Shown: positions 47,432 through 56,070, counted from the first letter of the stretch. The stretch: DNA of 64,000 bases from Streptomyces pacificus (GCF_011766325.1 NZ_BLLG01000001.1:248001-312000); one strand, 5' to 3'. Numbers and translations: made by a program. The notes: a model not told the origin generated them from the letters alone.

Positions 47432-47547
47432 CGATCACCTCTCCGCTTCTTGTACCCGCCACCGCTGCCCGGCGTCCACGCCGGTGTGGCCTTCCCGCCG
47501 GACCGCCCGACTGACGGCGACGGCGTCCGGCCTCCCGCCTGACGGCG

Positions 47548-48825
47548 TCAATCCTCCCGGTACTTCGGTGCCGGGGGGCCGGGTATGCCGGGCAGATCCT
47601 CCTTCAGCCACGTGACGTACGCCTGTGTCCAGGGGCCCGCCCGGTACTGCTCCAGCACCCTGTTGACCCGGCGCACCAGGTCGTCCCTGCCCAGTTTGGC
47701 GGCCACGCCGTAGTACTCGGTGGTGAACGGCCCGTCGCCCTTGAGTTCGACGGACGGATCCTGAGCGGCCTGGCCCGCGGCGAGAGCCGCGTCCGTCACG
47801 ACGGCGTCCACCTCGCCCAGTTGCAGACGGACCAGGCAGTCCAGCTGGTTGGGGACGGTCAGCCGGTTCCGGTCGCCCGGGCCGCCGTCGTCCTCGTCCC
47901 TGAACAGCGCTCCGTGTGCGTCCTTCTCCAGCGCGTCGTAGGCCGTCGACCCCTCGGCGGAGCAGACTCGCCGGCCCCTGAGCGACTCGTCGAAGCCGGT
48001 GATCGGGGACTGCCGGGGCGCGAGCACCTGCTGGCCGGTGCGGAAGTACGCCGTGGAGAAGGCGACCTGCTCGATCCGGGCGCAGTTGATGGTCATCGTC
48101 CGTACGACGAGGTCTACGGTGCCGTTGTCGAGCGCGGCGATCCGCTGGTTGGTCGGGACCGCCCGGAAGATGATCTTTTCGGGGTCTCCCAGGAGGTCCC
48201 GGGCGATCGCCCGGGCCAGATCGATGTCGAAGCCCTCCAGTTCGCCGTCCGCCCGACGGTAGCCCCAGCGGTAGCTGTTCTGGTCGATGCCGACGATGAG
48301 CCGGCCGCGCTGTCTGATCTCCTCGACCGCCGGGCCGTCCGCCGCCGACGGCCGCAGCGACGCCTCCGGGCTGGTGCAGTCCTCTGCCTTGGCGGCCTCC
48401 ATCGCCTCCTTGGCCTCCGCGATCGGCGCGGCTGCCGGCTCGGCACCCCGGAGCGCGCCGGCCGGCGGCCCTGCCCGGGGAATCGAGAGCGGATTCGAGA
48501 GCGGATTCGAGAGCGGGATCGAGAGCGGGATCGAGAGCGGGAGCTGAGCGAGGGCGGTGGTGAGCGCGAGGGCCGCCGCCGTCCCGGCGGCACCGCCCCG
48601 GCAGCGCAGCCCCGGTGCGGCGGACTCCCTCCCGAGCGGAGCACGGGGCAGGGCCCGCCCCGAGGTCCCGGCCCCCGGTGTCCGGTCTGGTGCGCCGTCC
48701 GGTGTCCCCTCGGGTGCCGTGTGCGGCATCCCGTCCCGCGTCCTGTTCAGCGCGGTGTGCGGTGTGCCGTCGGGTGTCTCGTTCGGTGCCGTGTCCGGTG
48801 TGCCGCCGAGTGCCGGGTCCGGCAT
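47548..48825 (-). CDS. glnH: GlnH-like amino-acid-binding protein with membrane anchor
   Basis: A 425-residue protein. Residues 1-75 are cytoplasmic Pro/Thr/Asp/Gly-rich repeats (TPDGTPHTALNRT); a hydrophobic anchor follows (GGAAGTAAALALTTALA), then LSIP/LSNP tetrapeptides encoded by 12-bp repeats. The family 3 solute-binding domain starts near 160: RGRLIVGIDQNSYRWGYRRADGELEGFDIDLARAIARDLLG, VDLVVRTMTINCARIEQVAFSTAYF, LGEVDAVVTDAALAAG. Mycobacterial GlnH is a lipoprotein; no lipobox is visible here. The start is uncertain: ATG 48825 has GGGAGGAG upstream, and GTGs at 48837 and 48852 are possible. Predicted to sense glutamate/aspartate outside and signal through GlnX. Confidence 0.85.
   Translation of the reverse strand: MPDPALGGTPDTAPNETPDGTPHTALNRTRDGMPHTAPEGTPDGAPDRTPGAGTSGRALPRAPLGRESAAPGLRCRGGAAGTAAALALTTALAQLPLSIPLSIPLSNPLSNPLSIPRAGPPAGALRGAEPAAAPIAEAKEAMEAAKAEDCTSPEASLRPSAADGPAVEEIRQRGRLIVGIDQNSYRWGYRRADGELEGFDIDLARAIARDLLGDPEKIIFRAVPTNQRIAALDNGTVDLVVRTMTINCARIEQVAFSTAYFRTGQQVLAPRQSPITGFDESLRGRRVCSAEGSTAYDALEKDAHGALFRDEDDGGPGDRNRLTVPNQLDCLVRLQLGEVDAVVTDAALAAGQAAQDPSVELKGDGPFTTEYYGVAAKLGRDDLVRRVNRVLEQYRAGPWTQAYVTWLKEDLPGIPGPPAPKYRED
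48483..48542 (-). repeat. Five 12-bp tandem repeats in glnH
   Basis: tcgagagcgg[ga][at] repeats five times; the coding strand reads L-S-[IN]-P per unit, placed just outside the membrane anchor. Confidence 0.93.
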
Positions 48826-48848
48826 AGGGCCAGCCACTCCTCCCCCTC

Positions 48849-50279
48849 TCACCGGTACTCCGAAAGCCGGCGGCCGATGCCCAGGACGGCGCCGGCCGCG
48901 CCGAGGACCGACAGCACCACGGCGCCGGCCGGCAGGCCCGCAAGCGCGCCCCGGCCGCCCTCGGCGGCCTCCGTGAACTCGGCCTGCTCATAAGCCAGCG
49001 CCCTCTCCAGTGCGGCGTCCACCCGGTCGAAGCACTGACCCGTGGAGCCCTCGCCGCCGATCACCTTGGCCAGCGCGCCGTCGTAGTCGCCCGCCCGGTC
49101 GCTCTCACCGGCCTGCCAGTGCCTGCTTCTCCACTCCGACGCCGCGGAGACGGCCTGCGCAACCGGTGCGCGGCCCGCGCCGTCGCCGGCGAGCTGCCCG
49201 GCACGGCGGAGCGATACGGTGAGCCTGTCCATCCCCGAGGCGTAGTCCGCCTCGTACTTGTCGCCCTTGCCGTCCTCGGTGAGCACCGCACCCCGCGCGA
49301 CCAGGGTCAGGTTCTCGTTGGCACGCGCCTTCAGGCTGCTGATCCTGGCGTCGTTGAGGACCGTCAGCGACCGCTGTCCCTCGGCCCGGGCCTCGTCGAG
49401 CCCCGCTCTCGCGAGCGCGTGCCCGGCGCCGAGCCAGAGCAGCGTCACCGTGCACGCCGCGGTGGCGGCGAGCAGCCCGGGGCTGAACACCCTGTTCGTA
49501 CGGCGGTAGTCGCGGCGCTGCGCCCAGACCAGACTGCCGAGCGCTACCACTCCCAGCCCCAGCGACATCAGGGGCCACGCCCGGGCGCTGCCGTGGTCGT
49601 CGTCGAGCCGGGCGGTCTCCTCCTCGTACAGCTGCTGCGCCGCCGGCAGCAGCTCGATGGTCATCAGCTCGTTCGCGTACCGCAGATAGGCCCCGCCGAG
49701 GGGGAGGCCCTGGCGGTTGCCGGCCCGGGCTCGCTCGACGAGGCCCGTGTACCGCGGGAGTTGTTCGCTGAGCACGGTGATCCAGCGTTGCGATGTCGTC
49801 GAACCGTCCGTGTTCGAGGCGGCCTTCACCAGCAGCCGAGAGGCGCCGGTGACGTCCTCGCGGTAGCGCTCGCGCACCGCGGCGGGCTCCTGGGCCCCGG
49901 CCAGGAAGCCGCTCGCGGCGGCCGTGTCGGCGTCGGCGAGTGAGCGGTAGATGCTCGCCGCATCGGCGCTGAGCGGCTGGCTGCGGCCGACCACGGCCTC
50001 GGCGGATTCGGAACGGCCGGCGGTCTCGGCCGCCGTCACGGCGCCGAACGCCAGCACCAGCGCGGCCAGTACGGCGCCGATGATCCGCAGCCGACCGGGC
50101 TCCGTCGTCGCGGCGGCGCGCAGCCGCGACGAGGTCTCCGCCCAGGCGCTGCGCCTTGCGGGCGGCTCCGGTGGCCGCGCTGACCGGTCGGCGGAGGGGG
50201 GCGACTTCGGGGCGGGTGCCGGGCCCGGCCGCGCCGGGACATGCGGTACCGGCGAGGGCGGGTCCGTCGAGCCCGGCAT
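48849..50279 (-). CDS. glnX: GlnX-like transmembrane sensor
   Basis: A 476-residue membrane protein with four TM helices: LRIIGAVLAALVLAFGAVTAAET, WPLMSLGLGVVALGSLVWA, GLLAATAACTVTLLWLGAGHALA and LAGLPAGAVVLSVLGAAGAVLGIG. Two helical extracellular segments (each roughly 140 residues, such as SIYRSLADADTAAASGFLAGAQEP) look like four-helix sensor bundles. A proline-rich cytoplasmic N-terminus of about 65 residues is present. In mycobacteria GlnX relays GlnH ligand state to PknG. ATG 50279 lies 13 bases after GGAGG; TTG 50288 is an alternative. The stop overlaps possible glnH starts. Confidence 0.85.
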   Translation of the reverse strand: MPGSTDPPSPVPHVPARPGPAPAPKSPPSADRSARPPEPPARRSAWAETSSRLRAAATTEPGRLRIIGAVLAALVLAFGAVTAAETAGRSESAEAVVGRSQPLSADAASIYRSLADADTAAASGFLAGAQEPAAVRERYREDVTGASRLLVKAASNTDGSTTSQRWITVLSEQLPRYTGLVERARAGNRQGLPLGGAYLRYANELMTIELLPAAQQLYEEETARLDDDHGSARAWPLMSLGLGVVALGSLVWAQRRDYRRTNRVFSPGLLAATAACTVTLLWLGAGHALARAGLDEARAEGQRSLTVLNDARISSLKARANENLTLVARGAVLTEDGKGDKYEADYASGMDRLTVSLRRAGQLAGDGAGRAPVAQAVSAASEWRSRHWQAGESDRAGDYDGALAKVIGGEGSTGQCFDRVDAALERALAYEQAEFTEAAEGGRGALAGLPAGAVVLSVLGAAGAVLGIGRRLSEYR

Positions 50280-50706
50280 GTGTGTCAATTGACCTCCCCC
50301 TCGGTCACCTGACGGTGTCCCACCTCCTGCGGGTGGGGACCGGCTCCTCGCCAGAAGTATGGCCACGGGAGCGGACATTCCACGCCCTGGAGTCCCCAGG
50401 ATCCTGTGTCATCCGGCGTGTCGCGTCAATGCCGCCCATCCTGGAACGTCCCGTGCTGAACACGCCGCTGACGGACCATCGGTTCCGTTCGCGGGTGCGG
50501 CGCGCCGGACGCGCGAACGGAGATGAGGGCGTCCCGGAGCGTCCCGGAGCGCCACTATGTGCGGGAGTGCGCCCCGTTGGGCCGCTTCCGGCCGGCCGGC
50601 CGGTCGGTGGTACGGCGGCTCGGCGGCCGGGCGGTTCAGGCGCCGGCGGTCGGGTGGTTCGGTGGTTCGGTGGTGTGAGTGGTCTTGGTGATCCGGTTTC
50701 AGGGGT
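50280..50706. other. Intergenic: promoter region of the glnX-pknG-FHA block
   Basis: Contains a candidate promoter at 50401-50429 and, near 50640-50735, ggttcggtg/gggttcagtg repeats running into the 3' end of csnK. No gene. Confidence 0.55.
50401..50429 (-). promoter_or_regulatory. Candidate promoter of the glnX block
   Basis: On the minus strand TTGACG, 17 bases, CAGGAT, 122 bases before the glnX ATG. Fair sigma-70 match, unverified. Confidence 0.4.
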
Positions 50707-51900
50707 TCAGTGGTTCGGGGGTTCAGTGGTTCGTCGGGGCGGGGAGCCTGATTCCGTTGCTGAGGCCCCTGCCGTGGAGATCTGCTCCCCGTACCGTGAC
50801 CGCAGCCGGGACCGCGCCCCGGCCGGAGCTCCGAGGCGGTCCAGTCCGAGCAGTGCCGCGCCCAGGACGGGCGGAGCGGTCACCACGGAGAGGACCGCCT
50901 TCGGCGCCCGGACGGCCAGTGACGCCTCGATCCCGCCGTGCAGCCGGGGGTGCCGCGCCGCCAGCACGCTGCCGCCGAGGACCACCGGGACCTCCTCTTC
51001 CAGCAGCCCGAGCCGGCCGAGCGCCACCGTGGACATGAGGACGACCTCCTCCGCGAGCCGGTCGACGATGGCGCCGGCCACGGCGTCGCCCGCGGCGGCG
51101 GTCGAGAACAGGACCGGGACGAGTTCGTGCCTGCGTCCCGCGGCGAGGTGCCCCAGATGCAGCGCCTCGATGAGCGCGTACATCGACGGCAGACCGAAGT
51201 GCGCGGGCAGCGTCCGGGCCAGTTCGGTCGGTTCACCGCGACCGTCCTCGGCCCTTGCGGCGAACCACAGCGCCTCCTCCGCGAGCGCCGCGCCCCCTCC
51301 CCGGTCCCCGGAGATCCTGCCGACGGCCGGGAAGCGCGCGGTGCGTCCGTCCGGCGCCACGCCCACGCAGTTGATGCCTGCCCCGCAGACGACGGCGACG
51401 CCCCTGGACCCGTCGGCCCCGGCCCGCAGGACCGCGAAGGTGTCGTTGCGGACCTCGCTCGTGGCACCCCAGCCGCGAGCCCGTACCGCCGTCGCCAACA
51501 TGGCCTCCTCGGTCGGGAGGTCGGCGTTGGCGAGACAGGCGGAGACATGCGCGACGGTGGTCAGCCCGGCGCTGCGGAGGGCCTCGTGCACCGTGCCGTC
51601 GAGTCCGTCGAGTCCGTCGAGTCCGTCGAGTCCGGCGGGTCCGTCGAGTCTGGCGGGTCCGGCGGGTCGGCTGGGGCCGCGCGGTTCGTCGGCCCCGTTG
51701 GGCCCCTCACCCGTCCTCGCCGGGCTCGCCCGCGGCGGCCGGAAGCCGCCGCCGCGGGCCGAGCCCAGGACCGAGCCCCCCGCGTCGACCACCACCACGT
51801 CCGTCTTGCTGTTGCCCGCGTCGATGGCCAGGACCGCGGCAGGGGGGCGTCCCACCGCGGAGCCGGGCGCGGACGGCGCGCGCCCCGCCGCATCGCTCAC
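50707..51900 (-). CDS. csnK: BadF/BadG-type sugar kinase (CsnK-like)
   Basis: A 397-residue actin-fold kinase/ATPase of the N-acetylglucosamine-kinase-like group: VLAIDAGNSKTDVVVVDAGG (phosphate 1), VRNDTFAVLRAG, GVAVVCGAGINCVGVAPDGR (phosphate 2), ISGDRGGGAALAEEALWFAARAEDGRGE, PVVLGGSVLAARH. In Streptomyces csn operons CsnK follows CsnH and phosphorylates a glucosamine-type product. An unusual insert PAGPARLDGPAGLDGLDGLDGLDG near residues 80-100 is encoded by 9-bp repeats. GTG 51900 overlaps the csnH stop (GTGA). The C-terminal PPRRTTEPPNH is also repetitive. Confidence 0.82.
   Translation of the reverse strand: MSDAAGRAPSAPGSAVGRPPAAVLAIDAGNSKTDVVVVDAGGSVLGSARGGGFRPPRASPARTGEGPNGADEPRGPSRPAGPARLDGPAGLDGLDGLDGLDGTVHEALRSAGLTTVAHVSACLANADLPTEEAMLATAVRARGWGATSEVRNDTFAVLRAGADGSRGVAVVCGAGINCVGVAPDGRTARFPAVGRISGDRGGGAALAEEALWFAARAEDGRGEPTELARTLPAHFGLPSMYALIEALHLGHLAAGRRHELVPVLFSTAAAGDAVAGAIVDRLAEEVVLMSTVALGRLGLLEEEVPVVLGGSVLAARHPRLHGGIEASLAVRAPKAVLSVVTAPPVLGAALLGLDRLGAPAGARSRLRSRYGEQISTAGASATESGSPPRRTTEPPNH
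51598..51669 (-). repeat. 9-bp tandem repeats in csnK
   Basis: gtcgagtcc four times perfectly (51598-51633), then four diverged copies; encodes Gly-Leu-Asp triplets in the sugar kinase. Confidence 0.93.
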
Positions 51901-53204
51901 GCCCACGGAAGGTGCTCCCGGTTGTGAGCGACCAGCCGCTCCGTGAGGGCTTCTGCGTCTGCGAACTGGCCTACCAGCGGGTGCGCCAGCAGCGCCTTGA
52001 AGACGCGGTCCCGGCCGCCGCGGACGGCCGCCTCCAGCGCCAGCTCCTCGTAGGCGGTGACATTGGCGATCAGCCCGCGGTACAGCGGATCGACGCCGGG
52101 CGGGGGCAGCGGCACGGCACCCCTGGTGCCGACGGCCGCCTGCACCTCGACGACGGCGTCGTCGGGGAGGAACGGCAGTGTGCCGTCGTTGTAGGTGTTG
52201 ACCACCTGGTAGGGGCTGCCCGTTCCCCCCAGGAGCGACGCGACGAGGTCGACGGCGGCCTCCGAGTAGTAGGCGCCGCCCCGCCGGGCGAGCAGTGCCG
52301 GCTTCTCGTCCAGCGAAGGGTCGCCGTACATCGCCAGGAGTCGCTCCTCCAGGGCGGCGACCTCCGCGGCCCGGGGCGGCGCGTTCCTCATCTCCCGGAC
52401 GACCGCGTCATGCCGGTAGAAGTAGCGCAGGTAGTACGACGGCACCGAGCCGAGGCGGTCCAGGACCTCCCGCGGGAGCCGCAGGTCTCCGGCGAGGGTG
52501 CCCGCGTGCGTGCTGAGCAGCCGCGGCAGGACGTTCTCGCCCTCCGGGCCGCCCAGCCGGACACCCGTCTCCCAGGTCAGATGGTTGAGACCCACATGGT
52601 CCAGGTGCACCTGGCCCGGTGCGGTGTCCAGCAGCGCGGCGAACTTCCGCTGCAGGCCGATCGCGACGTTGCACAGACCGACGGCCCGGTGCCCGGCGTG
52701 CAGCAGCGCACGGGTCACGATGCCGACCGGGTTGGTGAAGTCCACGATCCATGCGCCGGGGGCCGTGCGCCGTACCCGTTCGGCGATGTCCAGCACCACG
52801 GGCACGGTGCGCAGTGCCTTGGCCAGCCCGCCTGCCCCGGTCGTCTCCTGCCCGACGCAGCCGCACTCCAGCGGCCAGGTCTCGTCCTGCTCCCGCGCGG
52901 CCTGACCGCCGACGCGCAGTTGGAGCAGCACGGCGTCGGCGCCGGCCACGCCCGCGTCCAGGTCGGCGGTGGTCGAAACGGTCCCGGGATGGCCCTGGCG
53001 GGCGAAGATCCGCCGGGCGAGCCCGCCGACCGGGTTCAGCCGGTCGGCTGCCGGGTCGATCAGCACCAGCTCGCGGAGCGGCAGGGCCTCCCTCAGCCGG
53101 GCGAACCCGTCGATCAGTTCGGGTGTGTAGGTGGATCCGCCGCCGACGACGGCGATCTTCGCCTGCCGGGGGGCCGGGCGGTGGCCCGCTGTGGTGTGCG
53201 GCAT
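51897..53204 (-). CDS. csnH: GH4-family glycosidase (CsnH-like 6-phospho-beta-glucosidase)
   Basis: A 435-residue NAD/Mn-dependent GH4 enzyme: KIAVVGGGSTYTPELIDGFARLREALP (Rossmann), DAVLLQLRVGGQAAREQDE, DFTNPVGIVTRALLHAGHRAVGLCNVAIG (Asn and metal Cys), DHVGLNHLTW (metal His), GGAYYSEAAVDLVASL (catalytic Tyr region). Length is typical. In the csn operon it cleaves imported chito-oligosaccharides. Here the upstream regulator, binding protein and permease genes are gone except for a permease tail 8 bases before the ATG, so its substrate supply is unclear. Confidence 0.9.
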   Translation of the reverse strand: MPHTTAGHRPAPRQAKIAVVGGGSTYTPELIDGFARLREALPLRELVLIDPAADRLNPVGGLARRIFARQGHPGTVSTTADLDAGVAGADAVLLQLRVGGQAAREQDETWPLECGCVGQETTGAGGLAKALRTVPVVLDIAERVRRTAPGAWIVDFTNPVGIVTRALLHAGHRAVGLCNVAIGLQRKFAALLDTAPGQVHLDHVGLNHLTWETGVRLGGPEGENVLPRLLSTHAGTLAGDLRLPREVLDRLGSVPSYYLRYFYRHDAVVREMRNAPPRAAEVAALEERLLAMYGDPSLDEKPALLARRGGAYYSEAAVDLVASLLGGTGSPYQVVNTYNDGTLPFLPDDAVVEVQAAVGTRGAVPLPPPGVDPLYRGLIANVTAYEELALEAAVRGGRDRVFKALLAHPLVGQFADAEALTERLVAHNREHLPWA

Positions 53205-53211
53205 GTGCGTC

Positions 53212-53277
53212 TCAGCCCTTCACTCCGGTCGGTCCGACGCCCTCGGCGAAGGCCTCTGCGGGGAGTATCCGGCGATC
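53212..53277 (-). pseudogene. C-terminal remnant of a sugar ABC permease (CsnG-like)
   Basis: The minus strand reads DRRILPAEAFAEGVGPTGVKG* with the stop at 53212-53214, 7 bases before csnH. FxxGxxxTGVKG is the typical last segment of MalG-type sugar permeases. Nothing upstream in this frame is permease-like, so about 260 codons are deleted. Confidence 0.65.
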
Positions 53278-53822
53278 ACCGGTGCCAGGGCCGCCCCGGT
53301 CGCGGTGATTCTGCCGTGCCGGTCTTCCGGGTGCACGGCCCCGCGGTCGCCGTCGACCTCTCTCTCCGGTGCTCGCCCGTCGCGCCCGCCGCCGGGCTCG
53401 TGTCGGTCCGGTGGGCTCTCGCTGCGGGACTGCCGGAACGTCCGCAGGCCCGCAGGGTGGCGGTGAGGTGCGCGGGGGTCCGCGTCGAAGACCTCACCGC
53501 CGCGGCGTCACCCGCAGCGGCGGGGAAGCGTCCCTGTGGGTGATGTCCTTGACGCTGTGCGCTGTTGACGCGTGGCACCTCTGGCGGGAGGCGCGTGTGA
53601 CGGATGGCGCCCTTGAAGGGCGTTCACCCGGGACGCGGAGCCGGGCGCGGCCGCCCGGTCGCGCACCGGTAGGCCGTAGCCCGTACCGGCGAGGGTACGG
53701 GTGTCCGTGGGCCGGGTGTCCGGGTGTGCGTGGGCCGGGTGTCCGGGTGTCCGGGTGTGCGTGGGCCGGGTGTCCGGGTGTCCGGGTGTGCGTGGGGCGG
53801 GTGTCCGGGGGCCCGTCGGATG
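53278..53822. other. Non-coding stretch where csn genes are expected
   Basis: No coding sequence recognised in 53278-53690; a few frames are open without domain content. 53698-53815 is a tandem-repeat block. The next gene ends at 53823. Confidence 0.6.
53698..53815 (+). repeat. Compound tandem repeat, gggtgtccg / ggtgtgcgtgggcc
   Basis: A 31-bp higher-order unit made of gggtgtccg, ggtgtccg and ggtgtgcgtgggcc, repeated about three times with small changes, immediately after the stop of the ricin-domain gene. Confidence 0.9.
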
Positions 53823-55550
53823 TCATGGCCCGGCGGCCGTAGCGCCGCCCCGTGGCGGCGACACGAGTGGCTCCACGGTCCAGTTCTGATCGGTGCTACC
53901 GGTCAGGGCACGGAGCGCCAGAGGCCGTGGGTTCTCCACCCAGTCCGGGTCCGGGACGAGCGCGACCTTCGGGTCGGTCTTCGGCAGGATCGGCCCCACC
54001 GGCTCGACGAGAAAGGTCATCTTGTCCAGCTTCTCCGGACTGTCCGAGTCGCATGGGCGGACGCCGACCTCCGAGCCGTCCCCGTCCGCCTTCAGGCAGA
54101 ACGTCGAGTCGTGGAGGTTGCGGAGCCGTCCCTGCGCGTCCAGAGCCCACCGCTGCGTGGGGGCCTGGGTGCATCCGGCCGCCACGGTTCCGCCGCGCTT
54201 GACGATCAGTCCGTCCTCGATGTCCAGGCACAGCCCGCTGCCCGCGTGCACGATCCGCCCGTAGACGAGATCGCCGGGTGGTGGCGTGCTCCCGGTCTCC
54301 GGCCGCGCGGGCCCGGTGGTGGCTCCGGTCGGGGACGCCGGGGCGGCCGGGGCGGCCGGGCGGGCGTCGACCCGGCCGCGGCCGGGTCCGGGTGCCTCGC
54401 CGGACTGACGCTCGGCGATGAGCAGCAGGGGGACCGATACGGCGGCCACCGCGGCCACCGCACCGGCTACGCGCGCCCCGCGCCTCGGCCGGTGCCGCGG
54501 CCGGCGGGTGTGATGGGGGTGCACCTCCGGGGCGGCGTTCCACCGTCTGCCGTCCCGGTCTCCCGGACTTGCGCCCGGCGGGGGACCGGGGACCGGCGCC
54601 GGGAGCCCCTGGGCGAGGGCGGACGCGTACGCCGCTCCGTCGCGGACGAGCAGCCCGTCGGCCAGTGCCGTGCGCAGGTCGTCCGAGAGCAGGATCAGCT
54701 GCGTCAGCAGTCCCTCGCAGTCGAGGCAGGTGTCGAGGTGGTCGGCGAGGTCGCCGCAACGGGGGTTGTCGCCGGCGACCGCCGCGGCCTCGACGAGGCG
54801 CCGGAATCCGCTGCAGCGGGTGTCGCCGGCGCGTTCTGCGTATGCCTGCAGCAAGGCGCCGTGCAGCGATTGCCGGGCCCTGGCCAGCAGCGCCGGAACG
54901 GCGTCCGCCGCCACCCCGGTGTAGGCGGCGACCCGCTCGTCCGGCTCCTGGTCCACCAGCGAGTACCACAGGACACCCCTTGCGGCCTCGGGGAGGGCGA
55001 AGAAGCCCTCTCTGAGCGCCTGCTGCTGCCCGGCGGCCTGCTGCCGCCCCGTCGACTGCCGCGGTGCTGCCATGTGCCGGCGGCCCGTCGCGGGCTGCTG
55101 CCCGGTATCCCGCGCCGGCCCGGCGGGGCGTCCGCCGCGGTCGTGGCCGTGGCCGTCGGCCCGGCTCTCGCCGCGGCTGTCGGCCCAGCCGAGGAAGGCG
55201 GGTTCGAGCAGGGCCCGTCTACCGCCTCCGGCCCAGCTCAGGGCCGTGTGGTGCACGCACGTCAGGACGAAGTCGCGCCAGGTGCCTTCGGGGTCGAAGC
55301 CGGAGCGCGCCGCTTCTGCCGCCCGCCCCAGCGCCTCACGCGCCAGCCGGTCGGCGGCCACCCGGCCCCGGGTGCACAGCTGGGCGAAGACCAGGGCGTA
55401 GGCGATATGGCGCTGCCTCAGCTCGTTCTCGGCCTGGCGGTCGGCCGGGCCTCGGGAGCGGATGCGCTCGGCGAGTTCCGAGTCCGTGGCCTGCGAGCAG
55501 CCGCTCTCCCAGGACGCAGTCGCCTTAACGACCTTCTGCAGCTCAGGCAT
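53823..55550 (-). CDS. Sigma-like / zinc-finger / TM / ricin-lectin fusion protein
   Basis: A 575-residue protein with four parts. Residues 10-110 resemble an ECF sigma region 2 (TDSELAERIRSRGPADRQAENELRQRHIAYALVFAQL, AREALGRAAEAARSG). Residues 180-250 resemble region 4 (LREGFFALPEAARGVLWYSLVDQEPDERVAAYTGVAADAVPALLARARQSLHGALLQA). A zinc-finger anti-sigma-like motif follows (CGDLADHLDTCLDCEGLL), then a TM helix (VAGAVAAVAAVSVPLLLIA) and an outer beta-trefoil ricin B-type domain (GRIVHAGSGLCLDIEDG, RWALDAQGRLRNLHDSTFCLKAD, VRPCDSD). Probably a membrane sensor that binds sugars and touches transcription; the DNA-binding ability of the sigma part is unproven. ATG 55550 follows GAGGGG. Confidence 0.85.
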   Translation of the reverse strand: MPELQKVVKATASWESGCSQATDSELAERIRSRGPADRQAENELRQRHIAYALVFAQLCTRGRVAADRLAREALGRAAEAARSGFDPEGTWRDFVLTCVHHTALSWAGGGRRALLEPAFLGWADSRGESRADGHGHDRGGRPAGPARDTGQQPATGRRHMAAPRQSTGRQQAAGQQQALREGFFALPEAARGVLWYSLVDQEPDERVAAYTGVAADAVPALLARARQSLHGALLQAYAERAGDTRCSGFRRLVEAAAVAGDNPRCGDLADHLDTCLDCEGLLTQLILLSDDLRTALADGLLVRDGAAYASALAQGLPAPVPGPPPGASPGDRDGRRWNAAPEVHPHHTRRPRHRPRRGARVAGAVAAVAAVSVPLLLIAERQSGEAPGPGRGRVDARPAAPAAPASPTGATTGPARPETGSTPPPGDLVYGRIVHAGSGLCLDIEDGLIVKRGGTVAAGCTQAPTQRWALDAQGRLRNLHDSTFCLKADGDGSEVGVRPCDSDSPEKLDKMTFLVEPVGPILPKTDPKVALVPDPDWVENPRPLALRALTGSTDQNWTVEPLVSPPRGGATAAGP

Positions 55551-56070
55551 CGGACCCCTCACTTGCCGCACCCCGCGCCCCTGGTGCTTCGGGCGCCGCG
55601 GAGACGTTGGTTACAGGGGATTACGGGGAAACGGTGCGTTGCGCTCAACTCCCGCATCGCGTATTGCGGCCGGGAAGGCCTCATGGTGCGGGTGGGAGGC
55701 GCCGAGGGGAACTGCTCCGTCGGTGCGTTCCCCGCGCCGGCCGGTACGGGCAGGCGCTGCCCCGGGAGTCTCGCGGGGTGCCGGGCAAGGGCTCGGCCCC
55801 TGCGGAGGAGGGGGCGGGGGGCTTGATCGGTCCCGGGGAGAGCGCGCCGCCGGGGCCGGGCCGCACCGCCGGACCGGCCCGCCGGCGAGGGGCGGGGCCG
55901 CCGGGGGCCGGGGAAGCCGCCACCGTGCGGATCGGAGCGCTCTGCCGCACGGCCGCGCGGACGTGCGTTGGGGGAGCGCCGTGCCCGCCCGCGGGCCTAC
56001 GCCGGCGGGGGTGCCGGGCGTGCCGGGGGTGCCGCGGGGGCGATCGGGGACGCCGCCACCGTCCGCGGCC
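55551..56070. other. Intergenic, nothing clear
   Basis: The first 110 bp probably hold the promoter of the ricin-domain gene (minus strand TTGAGC-N19-TAATCC near 55615-55650). The remainder up to the mscS end is GC-rich, with no gene recognised. Confidence 0.5.

Noticed and set aside
53276..53578. 100-codon minus-strand frame upstream of csnH
   Set aside because: Overlaps the permease remnant in another frame and shows no coding character.
53698..53815. Regular repeats that could suggest a CRISPR array
   Set aside because: No unique spacers of constant length, no palindromic repeat and no cas genes; it is a compound tandem repeat.
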